Assembly (NCBI RefSeq): GCF_902497555.1
Contig: NZ_CABVGP010000002.1
Coordinates: forward strand, 1,872,501-1,936,500
Direction of reading: 5' to 3'
From: Amycolatopsis camponoti
Lineage (GTDB): Bacteria; Actinomycetota; Actinomycetes; Mycobacteriales; Pseudonocardiaceae
Length of the DNA: 64,000 nucleotides
Shown: positions 11,359 to 19,738 of the stretch, in pieces
Layout: every line of letters begins with the position of its first letter
How positions within the stretch are numbered: position 1 is the stretch's first letter
Notes under the pieces: generated by a model
The model's database searches: none
What the model saw: only the letters and a program-made list of their open reading frames with translations
Told to the model about the DNA's origin: nothing
Translations under genes and position numbers: made by a program

Positions 11359-13854
11359 ATGGCTGGGTCGGCGACGAGGAAGCGAAGTACGGGCAGCGGC
11401 GCGAAGGGGGCAGCGGCGCGTAAGCCGCGTACACCCGCGAAGCCACGTACGTCCACCGCGCGCAAGCCCGCCCCCCGCTCGCGCCGCAAGACGCCGGGGC
11501 TCTTCGGCAAGGGCGTCCGCGGCACCTGGAACCTGCTGGCCAAGGGCATCGGCACGCTGGCCAGGACCGTCGGCCGCACCCGGGAGCTGGAACCCGAACA
11601 CCGCCGTGACGGCCTCGCGCTCGGGCTGATGGCCCTGGCCATCGTCGCCGCGGTGGGTGTCTGGTGGCGGGCGGCCGGGCCGATCGGGGCCGGGGTCGAG
11701 ATCGCCACCCGGACCGTCCTCGGCGCCGGGGCCGTCACGCTGCCGCTGGTGCTGGTCGTCGTCGCCGTCGCGCTGATGCGGTCCGAGCCGCACCCCGAGA
11801 CGCGGCCGCGGATGGTGATCGGCACCATCATGGTCGTCCTGTCCGTGCTCGGGATGCTGCACATCTTCACCGCGCTCCCGGACACCAACGACGGCCGGAT
11901 GTACGCCGGCGGCATCATCGGCGCCTTCTCCGGCGGCCTGCTGACCATGGGCGTCACCACCTGGGTCGCCGTGCCGCTGCTCATCCTCGCGCTGGTCTTC
12001 GGCGTCCTCGTGTTCACCGGCACCCCGGTCCGCGAGATCCCGCACCGGCTGCGCAACTGGGGCCTCGACGAAGAAGAGATCGCCGAGGCGGACCAGAAGG
12101 CCGGTTTCGCCACCGACGAGGAGGCCGTCACCGAGGCCGACCCGAAGGCCGCGCGCCTGCGCAAGCCGTCGCGCCGCCGCCAGAGCAGCGCCGATCACGA
12201 AGGCGAGCAGCTCGACCTCGACGCGATGCTGGCCGAGGCGCCGACCCCGATCAAGCCGCCCAAGGCGAGCACGGTCGTGCCCAAGCCGGCCGAGGTGCCC
12301 GAGAAGAAGCCCAAGAAGGCCCCGGAGCCGCCGCTCGCGGTCACGCGGACCGTCGAAGGCGACTACCTGCTCCCGCCGCCCGACCTGCTGAAGCTCGGCG
12401 ACGCGCCGAAGTCCCGCAGCAAGGCCAACGACGCCATGATCGAGGCGATCACCGGCGTGCTGGAGCAGTTCAGCATCGACGCGCAGGTCACCGGCTTCAC
12501 CCGCGGCCCGACGGTCACCCGGTACGAGGTCGAGCTGGGCCCGGGCGTCAAGGTCGAGAAGATCACCGCGCTGACCAAGAACATCGCCTACGCCGTGGCC
12601 ACCGACAACGTCCGGCTGCTGGCGCCGATCCCGGGCAAGTCCGCGGTCGGCATCGAGGTGCCGAACTCCGACCGCGAGATGGTCCGCCTGGGTGATGTGC
12701 TGCGCGCGCCGTCCACGGTCAAGGACAACCACCCGATGGTGATCGGCCTCGGCAAGGACATCGAGGGCCACTTCGTCACGGCGAACCTGACGAAGATGCC
12801 GCACCTCCTGGTCGCCGGTTCGACCGGTTCCGGTAAGTCGAGCTTCGTCAACTCGATGCTGGTGTCGCTGCTCGCGCGGGCGACGCCGGACGAGTGCCGG
12901 ATGATCCTGATCGACCCGAAGATGGTCGAGCTGACGCCGTACGAGGGCATCCCGCACCTGATCACGCCCATCATCACCCAGCCGAAGAAGGCCGCCGCCG
13001 CGCTGGCCTGGCTGGTGGAGGAGATGGAGCAGCGCTACCAGGACATGCAGGTCAACAAGGTCCGGCACATCGACGACTACAACAAGAAGGTCAAGTCCGG
13101 CGAGATCACCGCGCCGCCCGGGTCCGAGCGCGAGTACCGGCCGTACCCGTACATCATGGCGATCGTCGACGAGCTCGCCGACCTGATGATGACCGCCCCG
13201 CGCGACGTCGAGGACGCGATCGTCCGGATCACCCAGAAGGCCCGCGCGGCCGGCATCCACCTGGTCCTCGCGACGCAGCGGCCGTCGGTCGACGTCGTCA
13301 CCGGCCTGATCAAGACCAACGTGCCCTCGCGGCTGGCCTTCGCGACGTCGTCTCTGACCGACTCGCGGGTCATCCTCGACCAGCCGGGCGCGGAGAAGCT
13401 CATCGGCATGGGCGACGCTCTGTACCTGCCCATGGGCGCCGGCAAGCCGGTCCGCATCCAGGGCGCGTTCGTCGGCGACGAGGAGATCTCCGCCGTCGTC
13501 AACTACGCGAAGGAGCAGGCGCAGCCGGACTACCAGGACGGCGTCACCGCGCAGAAGGCCGGCGAGAAGAAGGAGATCGACCCGGACATCGGGGACGACC
13601 TGGACGTCCTGCTTCAGGCGGCGGAGCTGATCGTGACGTCCCAGTTCGGCTCGACGTCGATGCTCCAGCGCAAGCTGCGGGTCGGGTTCGCCAAGGCGGG
13701 CCGGCTGATGGACCTGCTGGAGAGCCGGGGGATCGTCGGTCCGTCGGAGGGCTCGAAGGCCCGCGACGTGCTGATCAAGCCCGAGGAGCTGGAAGGCGTC
13801 CTGTTCATGATCCGCGGCGGCGACCCGGTCCCGGCCGACCCGGACGACGAGTAG
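11359..13854 (+). CDS. ftsK: DNA translocase FtsK/SpoIIIE
   Basis: 831 aa. A very basic N-terminus (~60 residues of Lys/Arg/Ala/Pro) is followed by four membrane helices (~residues 85-225), a charged Pro/Lys linker, and the motor domain. Walker A GSTGSGKS is at residues 487-494 and the Walker B region is YIMAIVDELADLMM. The C-terminal gamma winged helix (ELIVTSQFGSTSMLQRKLRVGFAKAGRLMDLLESRG) reads KOPS-type polar sequences. It pumps chromosome DNA through the division septum. Position next to argA and the clgR module matches Mycobacterium (Rv2748c). Confidence 0.95.
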   Translation: MAGSATRKRSTGSGAKGAAARKPRTPAKPRTSTARKPAPRSRRKTPGLFGKGVRGTWNLLAKGIGTLARTVGRTRELEPEHRRDGLALGLMALAIVAAVGVWWRAAGPIGAGVEIATRTVLGAGAVTLPLVLVVVAVALMRSEPHPETRPRMVIGTIMVVLSVLGMLHIFTALPDTNDGRMYAGGIIGAFSGGLLTMGVTTWVAVPLLILALVFGVLVFTGTPVREIPHRLRNWGLDEEEIAEADQKAGFATDEEAVTEADPKAARLRKPSRRRQSSADHEGEQLDLDAMLAEAPTPIKPPKASTVVPKPAEVPEKKPKKAPEPPLAVTRTVEGDYLLPPPDLLKLGDAPKSRSKANDAMIEAITGVLEQFSIDAQVTGFTRGPTVTRYEVELGPGVKVEKITALTKNIAYAVATDNVRLLAPIPGKSAVGIEVPNSDREMVRLGDVLRAPSTVKDNHPMVIGLGKDIEGHFVTANLTKMPHLLVAGSTGSGKSSFVNSMLVSLLARATPDECRMILIDPKMVELTPYEGIPHLITPIITQPKKAAAALAWLVEEMEQRYQDMQVNKVRHIDDYNKKVKSGEITAPPGSEREYRPYPYIMAIVDELADLMMTAPRDVEDAIVRITQKARAAGIHLVLATQRPSVDVVTGLIKTNVPSRLAFATSSLTDSRVILDQPGAEKLIGMGDALYLPMGAGKPVRIQGAFVGDEEISAVVNYAKEQAQPDYQDGVTAQKAGEKKEIDPDIGDDLDVLLQAAELIVTSQFGSTSMLQRKLRVGFAKAGRLMDLLESRGIVGPSEGSKARDVLIKPEELEGVLFMIRGGDPVPADPDDE

Positions 13855-13890
13855 TGCAACCCGCGGCCGGGCTCGTTCCGTCCTGAGCGC

Positions 13891-14319
13891 ATGGACCCGC
13901 AGCGCTTCGCAGCCGGACTGTTCGCCTTCGCCGTTGTCGCGGCGGGTGCCGGGAGCTCGGTCGCGGCCGGGCAGCCGATCCCGGCCCGCCCGGCGGCGCC
14001 CTCGACCGTCAACGCCGCGCCGCGGGGTGACGTCACCTTGCGTGTCGGGGAGGAAGCCGCGATCCAGGGGAAGGATCTGGCGGTCCGCTACCTGCGCGTC
14101 GTCTCCGACTCGCGGTGCCGCCCGACCATGACGTGCGTCTGGCAGGGCGAGGCGACGCTCGCGTTCCTGCTGAGCGAACCCGGCCGCGGCGAGAGCACGA
14201 CGGCCGAGCTGCACAGCGGCCCCCGGACCGGCCCGCAGGCGACCTCCTTCGCCGCCGGCCGCGTCGAGCTGGTGTCGGTGAGCGAGGACGGCCTGGCGGC
14301 GACGGTCCGGGTCAGCTGA
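13891..14319 (+). CDS. Secreted hypothetical protein with Cys-pair motif
   Basis: 142 aa. The N-terminus (MDPQRF then AAGLFAFAVVAAGAGSSVAAG) looks like a signal peptide cleaved near residue 25. The mature part carries SRCRPTMTCVWQGEA, a Cys-x5-Cys-V-W pattern found in uncharacterised secreted beta-rich proteins, so an extracellular disulfide is likely. Function unknown. It lies 36 nt after ftsK and overlaps the convergent nitroreductase stop by 8 nt. Confidence 0.65.
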   Translation: MDPQRFAAGLFAFAVVAAGAGSSVAAGQPIPARPAAPSTVNAAPRGDVTLRVGEEAAIQGKDLAVRYLRVVSDSRCRPTMTCVWQGEATLAFLLSEPGRGESTTAELHSGPRTGPQATSFAAGRVELVSVSEDGLAATVRVS

Positions 14320-14923
14320 GGGGCGTACCCCAGTGGTCGAGGAAGGCCACTTCGGACAGCGGTGTGCGCGGCGCCGGCTTGAAGTCCGGCACCGTCGTGT
14401 ACGCCACCGGCAGCAGCCCGACCTGCGTGTGGCCGTCCGGGATGCCGAGGATCTCCGCGGCTTCGGCCTCCCGCGCCAGGTGGTACGTCGTGAGCGTCGA
14501 GCCCAGCCCGCGCGAGCGCAGCGCCAGCTGGAAGCTCCACACCGCCGGGAAGATGCCGCCGTAGAAGGCCGCGTCGACCGCGTTGTTGCCGGTCGGGCGG
14601 CCGGCCACGACCGGGATCACGAACACCGGGACGCGCTCGATCACGTCGATCAAGTGCCGCCCGGAGGCCAGCGCCCGCGAAGGCGCGGCACTCGCCCGTT
14701 CCGCCAGGTAGGCCTCGCCGACTTCGCGGAAGATCGCGCCGAGCCGGTTCTTCACGTCCTGGTCGCGCACCACGAGCCAGCGCCAGGCCTGGACGTTGCC
14801 GGGCGTCGGCGCCTGCAGCGCCAGGTTCAGGCACTCCTCGATGACCTCGGGTTCCACCGGCCGGTCGAGGTCGAGCTTCCGGCGGACCGCGCGGGTCGTG
14901 CTGAGCAGGTGGTCGATGTCCAT
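14312..14923 (-). CDS. Nitroreductase family protein
   Basis: 203 aa. FMN-binding nitroreductase features are present: TRAVRRKLDL at the N-terminus (the RRS/T-like phosphate contact), LNLALQAPTPGNVQAWRWLVV, and a C-terminal ILGIPDGHTQVGLLPVAY. Family members reduce nitro compounds, quinones or flavins with NAD(P)H as dimers; the physiological substrate is unknown. Convergent with the secreted protein gene; the PLA2 gene lies upstream on the same strand, separated by a hairpin. Confidence 0.8.
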   Translation of the reverse strand: MDIDHLLSTTRAVRRKLDLDRPVEPEVIEECLNLALQAPTPGNVQAWRWLVVRDQDVKNRLGAIFREVGEAYLAERASAAPSRALASGRHLIDVIERVPVFVIPVVAGRPTGNNAVDAAFYGGIFPAVWSFQLALRSRGLGSTLTTYHLAREAEAAEILGIPDGHTQVGLLPVAYTTVPDFKPAPRTPLSEVAFLDHWGTPLS

Positions 14924-14938
14924 GCACCCATCCTGACG

Positions 14939-14966
14939 GGCCCGGGCCGGTTGCGCGGCCCGGGCC
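14939..14966 (-). terminator. Hairpin terminator after the phospholipase A2 gene
   Basis: GGCCCGGGCCG (14939-14949) pairs perfectly with CGGCCCGGGCC (14956-14966) over a 6-nt loop, 6 nt downstream of the PLA2 stop on the minus strand and before the nitroreductase start. Confidence 0.65.
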
Positions 14967-14972
14967 GCCGGC

Positions 14973-15407
14973 TCAGCCGCCGAACTTGCGCACGGCCTGG
15001 TAGTACGTCCAGGCCGCGCCCTTGCAGGCGATGTTCGAGCCGCACACGCTCTTCAGGTCCGAGTACAGGTTGTCGTCGATCTTCAGGCGGTTCGCCTCGG
15101 TGAACCGGCCCTGCTTCTTGTAGTTGCGGTAACCGAAGTCGTGCCGGTGGCAGCCGGGCAGGAACTTCCAGCCGAACGGGTTGTCCGGCGCCCACGAGCA
15201 GCCGTCCGAGGACCAGTCGAGCTGGCCGTTGTAGGGCGCCTGGCCCCGGATCGTCTCGAAGTTCGAGAGCGACGTCGAAAAGAGGTACTGGTCGGTGACC
15301 GTCGGGATGTCGACGGCCGCCGCGGTGCCGGCGCCCAGCAGGGCACCTCCGCCGACAGTCGCGGCCACCGCGATGGTGGCCCCCAGGTTCCGCAGAGTCG
15401 TGCGCAT
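14973..15407 (-). CDS. Secreted prokaryotic phospholipase A2
   Basis: 144 aa from the ATG preceded by GAGGAA with 7-8 nt spacing. The signal peptide ends near GAGTAAAVD (~residue 31). The mature enzyme (~113 aa) has the active-site segment GCHRHDFGYRNY, with the catalytic His-Asp dyad, and four Cys (CSWAP, GCH, SVC, IAC), so two disulfides. This is the Streptomyces violaceoruber-type small phospholipase A2, a Ca2+-dependent extracellular enzyme releasing sn-2 fatty acids. Monocistronic: it has its own RBS and a downstream hairpin. Confidence 0.88.
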   Translation of the reverse strand: MRTTLRNLGATIAVAATVGGGALLGAGTAAAVDIPTVTDQYLFSTSLSNFETIRGQAPYNGQLDWSSDGCSWAPDNPFGWKFLPGCHRHDFGYRNYKKQGRFTEANRLKIDDNLYSDLKSVCGSNIACKGAAWTYYQAVRKFGG

Positions 15408-15535
15408 TTTGTGCGTTCCTCGCTGATCAGGTGGGGAATTGACCTGATCATCGTGGGACACCCAGGTGGCGCGCGTCACCGCCCGGAAGGATGTTAAGGG
15501 GAAACCTTCAGAATCCGGGCGGTGAATAGGGGTGG

Positions 15536-16057
15536 TCAGAGCTCGAGCAGCATCCGCGAGTTGCCGAGGGTGTTCGGCTTGACGTACGGCAGGTCGAGGA
15601 ACTCGGCGACACCGGTGTCGTGCGAGCGCCGCATCTCCTCGTAGACCTCGTGCGAGACCGGCGTTCCCTGGATCTCCACGAAGCCGTGCCCGGTGAAGAA
15701 GCTCGTCTCGAACGTCAGCACGAACAGCCGCCTGAGACCCAGCTCACGCGCCTCGTCGATCAGCCTGCTCACCAGGACCCGCCCGACCCCCTGGCCGCGG
15801 ACGGCCTTGTCGACCACGACGGTCCTCAGCTCGGCGATGTCCTCCCAGAGCACGTGCAGCGCGGCCGCGCCGGCGACCTCGCCGTCGACCTCGGCGACCC
15901 AGAACTCCTGGACCGCTTCGTACAGCGTGACCAGGTCCTTCTCCAGCAGGACGCGGCCGGCGTCCGAGTCGACCAGGGCCTTGATCTTGCGGACGTCGGC
16001 GATCCGCGCGCGGCGGACGGCGGGGGAGGCGGACGGCACGATCGTCAACACTGCCAC
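15536..16057 (-). CDS. argA: Amino-acid N-acetyltransferase (actinobacterial N-acetylglutamate synthase)
   Basis: About 173 aa, a single GNAT domain. [40 protein letters not shown] and the C-terminal [24 protein letters not shown] closely resemble the M. tuberculosis Rv2747 enzyme, which acetylates glutamate (or glutamine) for arginine synthesis. The acetyl-CoA loop is V-R-G-Q-G-V-G-R. No N-terminal kinase-like domain is present, unlike E. coli ArgA. GTG 16057 is used as start; GTG 16051 and 16039 are alternatives. Divergent from rimO; ftsK proximity is conserved with Mycobacterium. Confidence 0.88.
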   Translation of the reverse strand: MAVLTIVPSASPAVRRARIADVRKIKALVDSDAGRVLLEKDLVTLYEAVQEFWVAEVDGEVAGAAALHVLWEDIAELRTVVVDKAVRGQGVGRVLVSRLIDEARELGLRRLFVLTFETSFFTGHGFVEIQGTPVSHEVYEEMRRSHDTGVAEFLDLPYVKPNTLGNSRMLLEL

Positions 16058-16125
16058 ATCACCCGGCGCCGGCTTCTCCGGCACGACCGGGCCACGCCGT
16101 CGTCGGCCCGCCCGGGACCGGCGGC

Positions 16126-16131
16126 TACCCT
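16126..16131 (+). promoter_or_regulatory. Leaderless-type -10 element of rimO
   Basis: TACCCT, 7 nt, then GTG at 16139; this spacing and the lack of an RBS decide the rimO start. Confidence 0.5.
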
Positions 16132-16138
16132 GAACGTC

Positions 16139-17575
16139 GTGCCTTCTCCTGCCGTTGACCCTGCCGCCACCCGACGCGTCTCCCTGCTGACCCTGGGCTG
16201 CGCCCGCAACGAGGTCGACTCGGAGGAGCTGGCGGGCCGGCTGGCGGCCGGCGGCTGGGAGCTGGCGGCCGATCCGGAGGACTCCGACGTCGTGGTGGTC
16301 AACACCTGCGGCTTCGTCGAGTCGGCCAAGAAGGACTCCGTCGACACGCTGCTGGCGGCCTCGGACACGGGCAAGAAGGTCGTCGCCGTCGGCTGCATGG
16401 CCGAGCGCTACGGCCACGAGCTGGCCGACAGCCTCCCCGAGGCCGACGCGGTGCTGGGCTTCGACCACTACGCCGAGCTTTCCGACCGGCTCGACGACGT
16501 CGTCGCGGGCCGCAAGGTCGCCTCGCACACGCCGGGCGACCGCCGGAAGCTGCTGCCGATCAGCCCGGTCCAGCGGCCCGCCGCGGCCGAGACCGTCGAG
16601 GTCCCGGGCCACGCGCAGCACGGCTGGGGCCCGCGGGTGCTGCGCACGCGCCTCGACGACTCGCCGGTGGCCGCGCTGAAGATCGCCTCCGGCTGCGACC
16701 GGCGCTGCTCGTTCTGCGCGATCCCGTCGTTCCGCGGCTCGTTCGTCTCGCGGCAGCCCGACGAGATCGTCGCCGAGGCGATGTGGCTGGCCGAGCACGG
16801 CGTCAAGGAGCTGTTCCTGGTCAGCGAGAACTCGACGTCCTACGGCAAGGACTTCGGTCGCGACGGCGCCACCGCGCTGGAGCGGCTGCTGCCGAGGCTG
16901 GCCGAGATCGACGGCATCGAGCGCGTCCGCGTCTCCTACCTGCAGCCGGCCGAGACGCGCCCGCAGCTGGTCAAGGCCATCGCGACCACGCCGGGGGTCG
17001 CCGAGTACTTCGACCTGTCGTTCCAGCACTCCAGCGAGCAGGTGCTGCGCCGGATGCGCCGGTTCGGCTCGACGGACTCGTTCCTGGCGCTGACCGAGCA
17101 GATCCGCGAGTACGCGCCCGAAGCGGGCATCCGCACCAACGTCATCGTCGGGTTCCCCGGTGAGACCGAGCACGACCTCTCCGAGCTGGAACGCTTCCTG
17201 ACCGGCGCGCGCCTCGACGCGGTCGGCGTCTTCGGCTACTCCGACGAGGACGGCACCGAGGCCGAGACCTTCGACGGCAAGCTCGACGCCGACGAGGTCG
17301 CCGCGCGCGTCACCCGGATCTCCGCGCTGGTCGAGGAGCTGACCGCGCAGCGCGCCGAGGACCGGATCGGCACCTTCGTCGACGTGCTCGTCGAGCTGGA
17401 CGACGACGGCGAGCTCACCGGCCGCGCCGCGCACCAGGCCCCCGAGGTCGACGGCGAGTGCGTCATCCTCGACGCGCCGGAGAAGACCGAGGTCGGTGAC
17501 TTCCTGCGTTGCGAGGTCGTCGACTCGGCGGGCGTGGACCTGGTGGTCCGCGCGGTACCGGACGCCGACCGGTGA
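16139..17575 (+). CDS. rimO: Ribosomal protein uS12 methylthiotransferase RimO
   Basis: 478 aa radical-SAM enzyme that adds a methylthio group to an Asp of ribosomal protein S12. The N-terminal UPF0004 domain has its cluster Cys in [20 protein letters not shown] and VGCMAERYG. The radical-SAM cluster C186-x3-C190-x2-C193 lies in [16 protein letters not shown], which is RimO-specific rather than MiaB. A C-terminal TRAM domain covers the last ~65 residues. It overlaps pgsA by 4 nt (GTGA), so the two are coupled. Confidence 0.95.
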   Translation: MPSPAVDPAATRRVSLLTLGCARNEVDSEELAGRLAAGGWELAADPEDSDVVVVNTCGFVESAKKDSVDTLLAASDTGKKVVAVGCMAERYGHELADSLPEADAVLGFDHYAELSDRLDDVVAGRKVASHTPGDRRKLLPISPVQRPAAAETVEVPGHAQHGWGPRVLRTRLDDSPVAALKIASGCDRRCSFCAIPSFRGSFVSRQPDEIVAEAMWLAEHGVKELFLVSENSTSYGKDFGRDGATALERLLPRLAEIDGIERVRVSYLQPAETRPQLVKAIATTPGVAEYFDLSFQHSSEQVLRRMRRFGSTDSFLALTEQIREYAPEAGIRTNVIVGFPGETEHDLSELERFLTGARLDAVGVFGYSDEDGTEAETFDGKLDADEVAARVTRISALVEELTAQRAEDRIGTFVDVLVELDDDGELTGRAAHQAPEVDGECVILDAPEKTEVGDFLRCEVVDSAGVDLVVRAVPDADR

Positions 17576-18222
17576 GTGCGCTCCCCAGCGACGCCGCCGA
17601 CGAGGGCCTGACCCACGCCACCGGCGACGCGCCCGCGCAGGTTCCCGAGCCGACCCCGGTCCCGACCCTGAACCTGGCGAACCTCCTGACGCTCTCGCGC
17701 CTGGTGCTGGTGCCGCTGTTCGTCGTCGCGCTGTTCACCGGCGACGGCCACGACACCACCTGGCGCGCGATCGCCACCGGCCTGTTCGCCGTCGCCTCTT
17801 TCACCGACCAGCTCGACGGCTGGGTGGCGCGCCGGTACGGCCTGATCACCGACTTCGGCAAGATCGCCGACCCGATCGCGGACAAGGCGCTGACCGGCGC
17901 CGCGCTGGTGGGCTTGAGCGTTCTCGGCGAGCTGGGCTGGTGGGTCACGATCGTCATCGCGGTCCGCGAAATCGGCGTCACGCTGCTGCGGTTCTGGGTG
18001 ATCCGCCACGGCGTGATCCCGGCCAGCCGCGGCGGCAAGGCCAAGACGATGGCCCAGATCGCCGCGATCACCGCCTACCTGCTGCCGCTGCCGGCCGGTG
18101 CCGACCCGGTCCGCTGGGCGCTGATGGGCCTGGCCGTGGTGCTGACCGTGGTGACCGGCGTGGATTACCTGGTCCGGGCGGTGCGGCTGCGCGCGGCCGG
18201 GCGTCGCGTCACCGGGAGCTGA
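17572..18222 (+). CDS. pgsA: CDP-diacylglycerol--glycerol-3-phosphate 3-phosphatidyltransferase
   Basis: 216 aa membrane enzyme making phosphatidylglycerophosphate. The CDP-alcohol phosphotransferase signature is complete at about residues 79-105 (D-x2-D-G-x2-A-R-x8-G-x3-D-x3-D), starting [10 protein letters not shown]. About five to six helices follow a polar N-terminus of ~35 residues. GTG start overlapping rimO; cinA starts 3 nt after its stop. The position upstream of cinA and clgR matches Mycobacterium PgsA3 (Rv2746c). Confidence 0.93.
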   Translation: MSALPSDAADEGLTHATGDAPAQVPEPTPVPTLNLANLLTLSRLVLVPLFVVALFTGDGHDTTWRAIATGLFAVASFTDQLDGWVARRYGLITDFGKIADPIADKALTGAALVGLSVLGELGWWVTIVIAVREIGVTLLRFWVIRHGVIPASRGGKAKTMAQIAAITAYLLPLPAGADPVRWALMGLAVVLTVVTGVDYLVRAVRLRAAGRRVTGS

Positions 18223-18224
18223 CG

Positions 18225-18755
18225 GTGCCCGACGTGCCGCGGACCCCGGAGCGACCGGGCTCCGCCGACGAGCAGGCCGCCGCGCTGATCGCGGCGCTCA
18301 CCGGGCGGGGCGAGACCGTCGCGGCCGCCGAGTCGCTGACCGCGGGGCTCGTCTGCGCCACCCTGGCCCGGGTGCCGGGGGCGAGCGCGGCCCTGCGCGG
18401 GGGACTGGTGGTCTACGCCACCGAGCTGAAGACCGCGCTGGCCGGGGTCGACGCCGCGCTGCTGGCCGAACACGGCGCCGTCCACCCGGAGGTCGCCGCC
18501 CAGCTGGCCGAGGGCGCCCGCGAGCGGTGCGGCGCGACCTGGGGCCTCGGGCTCACCGGCGTGGCCGGGCCGGCCGCCCAGGACGGCGTCGAGCCGGGCA
18601 CCGTGTACGTCGGGCTCGCCGGGCCGGGAACACGCCCACCGCGCGGAGCCTCGTTTGTCACAGTCCGTACCCTGGCCCTGCGCGGCGACCGGGAGATGAT
18701 CAGGACCGAATCGGTCCGGGCCGCGTTTTCCCTGCTCGGGGAACATCTGACGTGA
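18225..18755 (+). CDS. cinA: CinA C-terminal domain protein (nicotinamide-nucleotide amidase family)
   Basis: 176 aa, only the C-terminal (PncC-type) domain of CinA. TVAAAESLTAGLVCATLARVPGASAALRGGLVVYATELK is the diagnostic N-terminal block and GLGLTGVAGPA the second. PncC enzymes deamidate nicotinamide mononucleotide to nicotinic acid mononucleotide. The GTG start is 3 nt after pgsA. The 3' end contains the clgR promoter (-35 GGAAC at 18740). Confidence 0.88.
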   Translation: MPDVPRTPERPGSADEQAAALIAALTGRGETVAAAESLTAGLVCATLARVPGASAALRGGLVVYATELKTALAGVDAALLAEHGAVHPEVAAQLAEGARERCGATWGLGLTGVAGPAAQDGVEPGTVYVGLAGPGTRPPRGASFVTVRTLALRGDREMIRTESVRAAFSLLGEHLT

Positions 18756-18776
18756 ATCGGGCGTTCGCCCTTGGCG
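18740..18776 (+). promoter_or_regulatory. SigE-type promoter with overlapping ClgR box, upstream of clgR
   Basis: GGAAC at 18740-18744, then 17 nt, then CGTT at 18762-18765: the ECF SigE layout known from Mycobacterium. GTTCGC-N5-GCG at 18763-18776 matches the ClgR binding motif described in Streptomyces and lies directly on the -10. Inferred from pattern: stress activation by SigE and autoregulation by ClgR. Confidence 0.65.
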
Positions 18777-18854
18777 TACGGGCACACCAACTCCTGCGCT
18801 CGGGGCGCCGCTCTGGGTAACGTAGGGGGTACTTGTACGGAAGGGAGGCGCGTG

Positions 18855-19322
18855 ATGACCGTGCTGTTGCGTGAGGCGATCGGTGATCGGCTCCGTCATG
18901 CCCGCACCAACCAGCGTCGTACGCTGCGCGACATCTCCCGCGCCGCCAGGGTCAGCCTCGGCTACCTCTCGGAGGTGGAGCGAGGCCAGAAGGAAGCGTC
19001 GAGCGAGCTGCTCGCGTCCATCTGCCAGGCCCTGGACCTTCCGCTCGGCGAGCTGCTGCACAAGGTGGCAGCGGACGTTTCGGCCCTCGACAACGTCGAG
19101 GTCGCACCGGTCGACGAGCGGATCGGGGACGGCGCGCCCCGGGAGAAGGTGTCCGAGCGGGGCGCCAAGGCCGCCGCGGCCGGCATCGAAGGCGGCCGCC
19201 TGATGTCGGAGCTGATCGGCAACGACCTCGCCGACCTGCGGGTTTCCCCGGCGCCACGGATGAACACGACGCTGCGGACGACGATCGGACAGCCGAAGCT
19301 GGCCTCAACCATCGCCGCGTAA
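18855..19322 (+). CDS. clgR: XRE-family transcriptional regulator ClgR (clp gene regulator)
   Basis: 155 aa. The HTH spans residues ~18-50 ([36 protein letters not shown]) and is nearly the canonical ClgR sequence. ClgR activates clpP/clpC and lon in actinobacteria and, in M. tuberculosis, pspA. ATG is preferred over GTG 18852 because AAGGGAGG ends 6 nt upstream. The protein ends in Ala-Ala; in Streptomyces the terminal Ala residues make ClgR a ClpP substrate, so feedback by proteolysis is likely. The cinA-clgR-pspA-pspM order matches Mycobacterium Rv2745c-Rv2743c. Confidence 0.93.
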   Translation: MTVLLREAIGDRLRHARTNQRRTLRDISRAARVSLGYLSEVERGQKEASSELLASICQALDLPLGELLHKVAADVSALDNVEVAPVDERIGDGAPREKVSERGAKAAAAGIEGGRLMSELIGNDLADLRVSPAPRMNTTLRTTIGQPKLASTIAA

Positions 19323-19337
19323 GTCATACGCACACGA

Positions 19338-19372
19338 CCGACGGCCCCGGGCAACCCGCCCGGGGCCGTCGG
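19338..19372 (+). terminator. Hairpin terminator after clgR
   Basis: Perfect 15-bp stem (19338-19352 with 19358-19372), loop AACCC, 16 nt after the clgR stop. It would separate clgR from pspA, which has its own promoter. Confidence 0.75.
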
Positions 19373-19557
19373 CGTCGGGCGGTGCTCGTCGGCTCTTCCG
19401 GCCCGCTGAGCTGGCCTTTCCGGCCGCTGAACCAGCCTCTTCCGGTGGCCCAAGCCCTTCCGGCCTGCCGCTCGTGCCTCCCACCGGGCCCGGTTTCCGG
19501 CTACTCCGCCAGACCGGATTTCGGGCGTCGGCGCCGGGCAACCCGCCCGGGGCCGTC
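19347..19557. repeat. 24-bp direct repeat, first copy in the clgR terminator
   Basis: A 24-nt sequence beginning CCGGGCAACCC occurs identically at 19347-19370 (right half of the terminator) and 19534-19557. The second copy lacks the full left arm, so it forms only a short hairpin. This looks like duplication of a terminator half. Confidence 0.6.
19396..19500 (+). repeat. Degenerate 22-bp tandem repeat with TTCCGG core
   Basis: TTCCGG recurs at 19396, 19418, 19440, 19458 and 19495 (spacing 22, 22, 18, 37), with similar flanks (CTTCCGG, GCTGA, GCC) in the first units. It sits in the clgR-pspA gap. Role unknown; two helical turns per unit would suit a DNA-binding protein. Confidence 0.4.
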
Positions 19558-19640
19558 CGCGTTACCTACGGGGGTGATCAGGGGCGAACCCTGAAATCCC
19601 CCGGGGTCGCCTGGAACGGACGTGGCCGACCTGACACGAT

Positions 19641-19668
19641 GGAACCCAACGCCGGGGTCGGTGCGTTG
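19641..19668 (+). promoter_or_regulatory. SigE-type promoter of pspA
   Basis: GGAACC at 19641-19646 and CGTTG at 19664-19668, GGAAC to CGTT spacing 18 nt, 71 nt before the pspA ATG. It matches the mycobacterial SigE consensus layout; pspA (Rv2744c) is a known SigE target in M. tuberculosis. Confidence 0.6.
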
Positions 19669-19738
19669 CATGTGCAGGGGAGCGACGCCCCACCCCGAGT
19701 ACCTAGGCCCGTGGGACGCAAGAAGGCAGGCGGAGGAG

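Noticed and set aside
11299..14214. 971-codon open frame antisense to ftsK
   Set aside because: Low-complexity Arg/Gly/Asp/Leu composition from high GC3; it crosses three unrelated plus-strand gene boundaries.
19382..19594. 70-codon open frame in the clgR-pspA gap
   Set aside because: Pro/Leu/Arg-rich, built on the TTCCGG repeats, no RBS, and it overlaps the duplicated terminator half.
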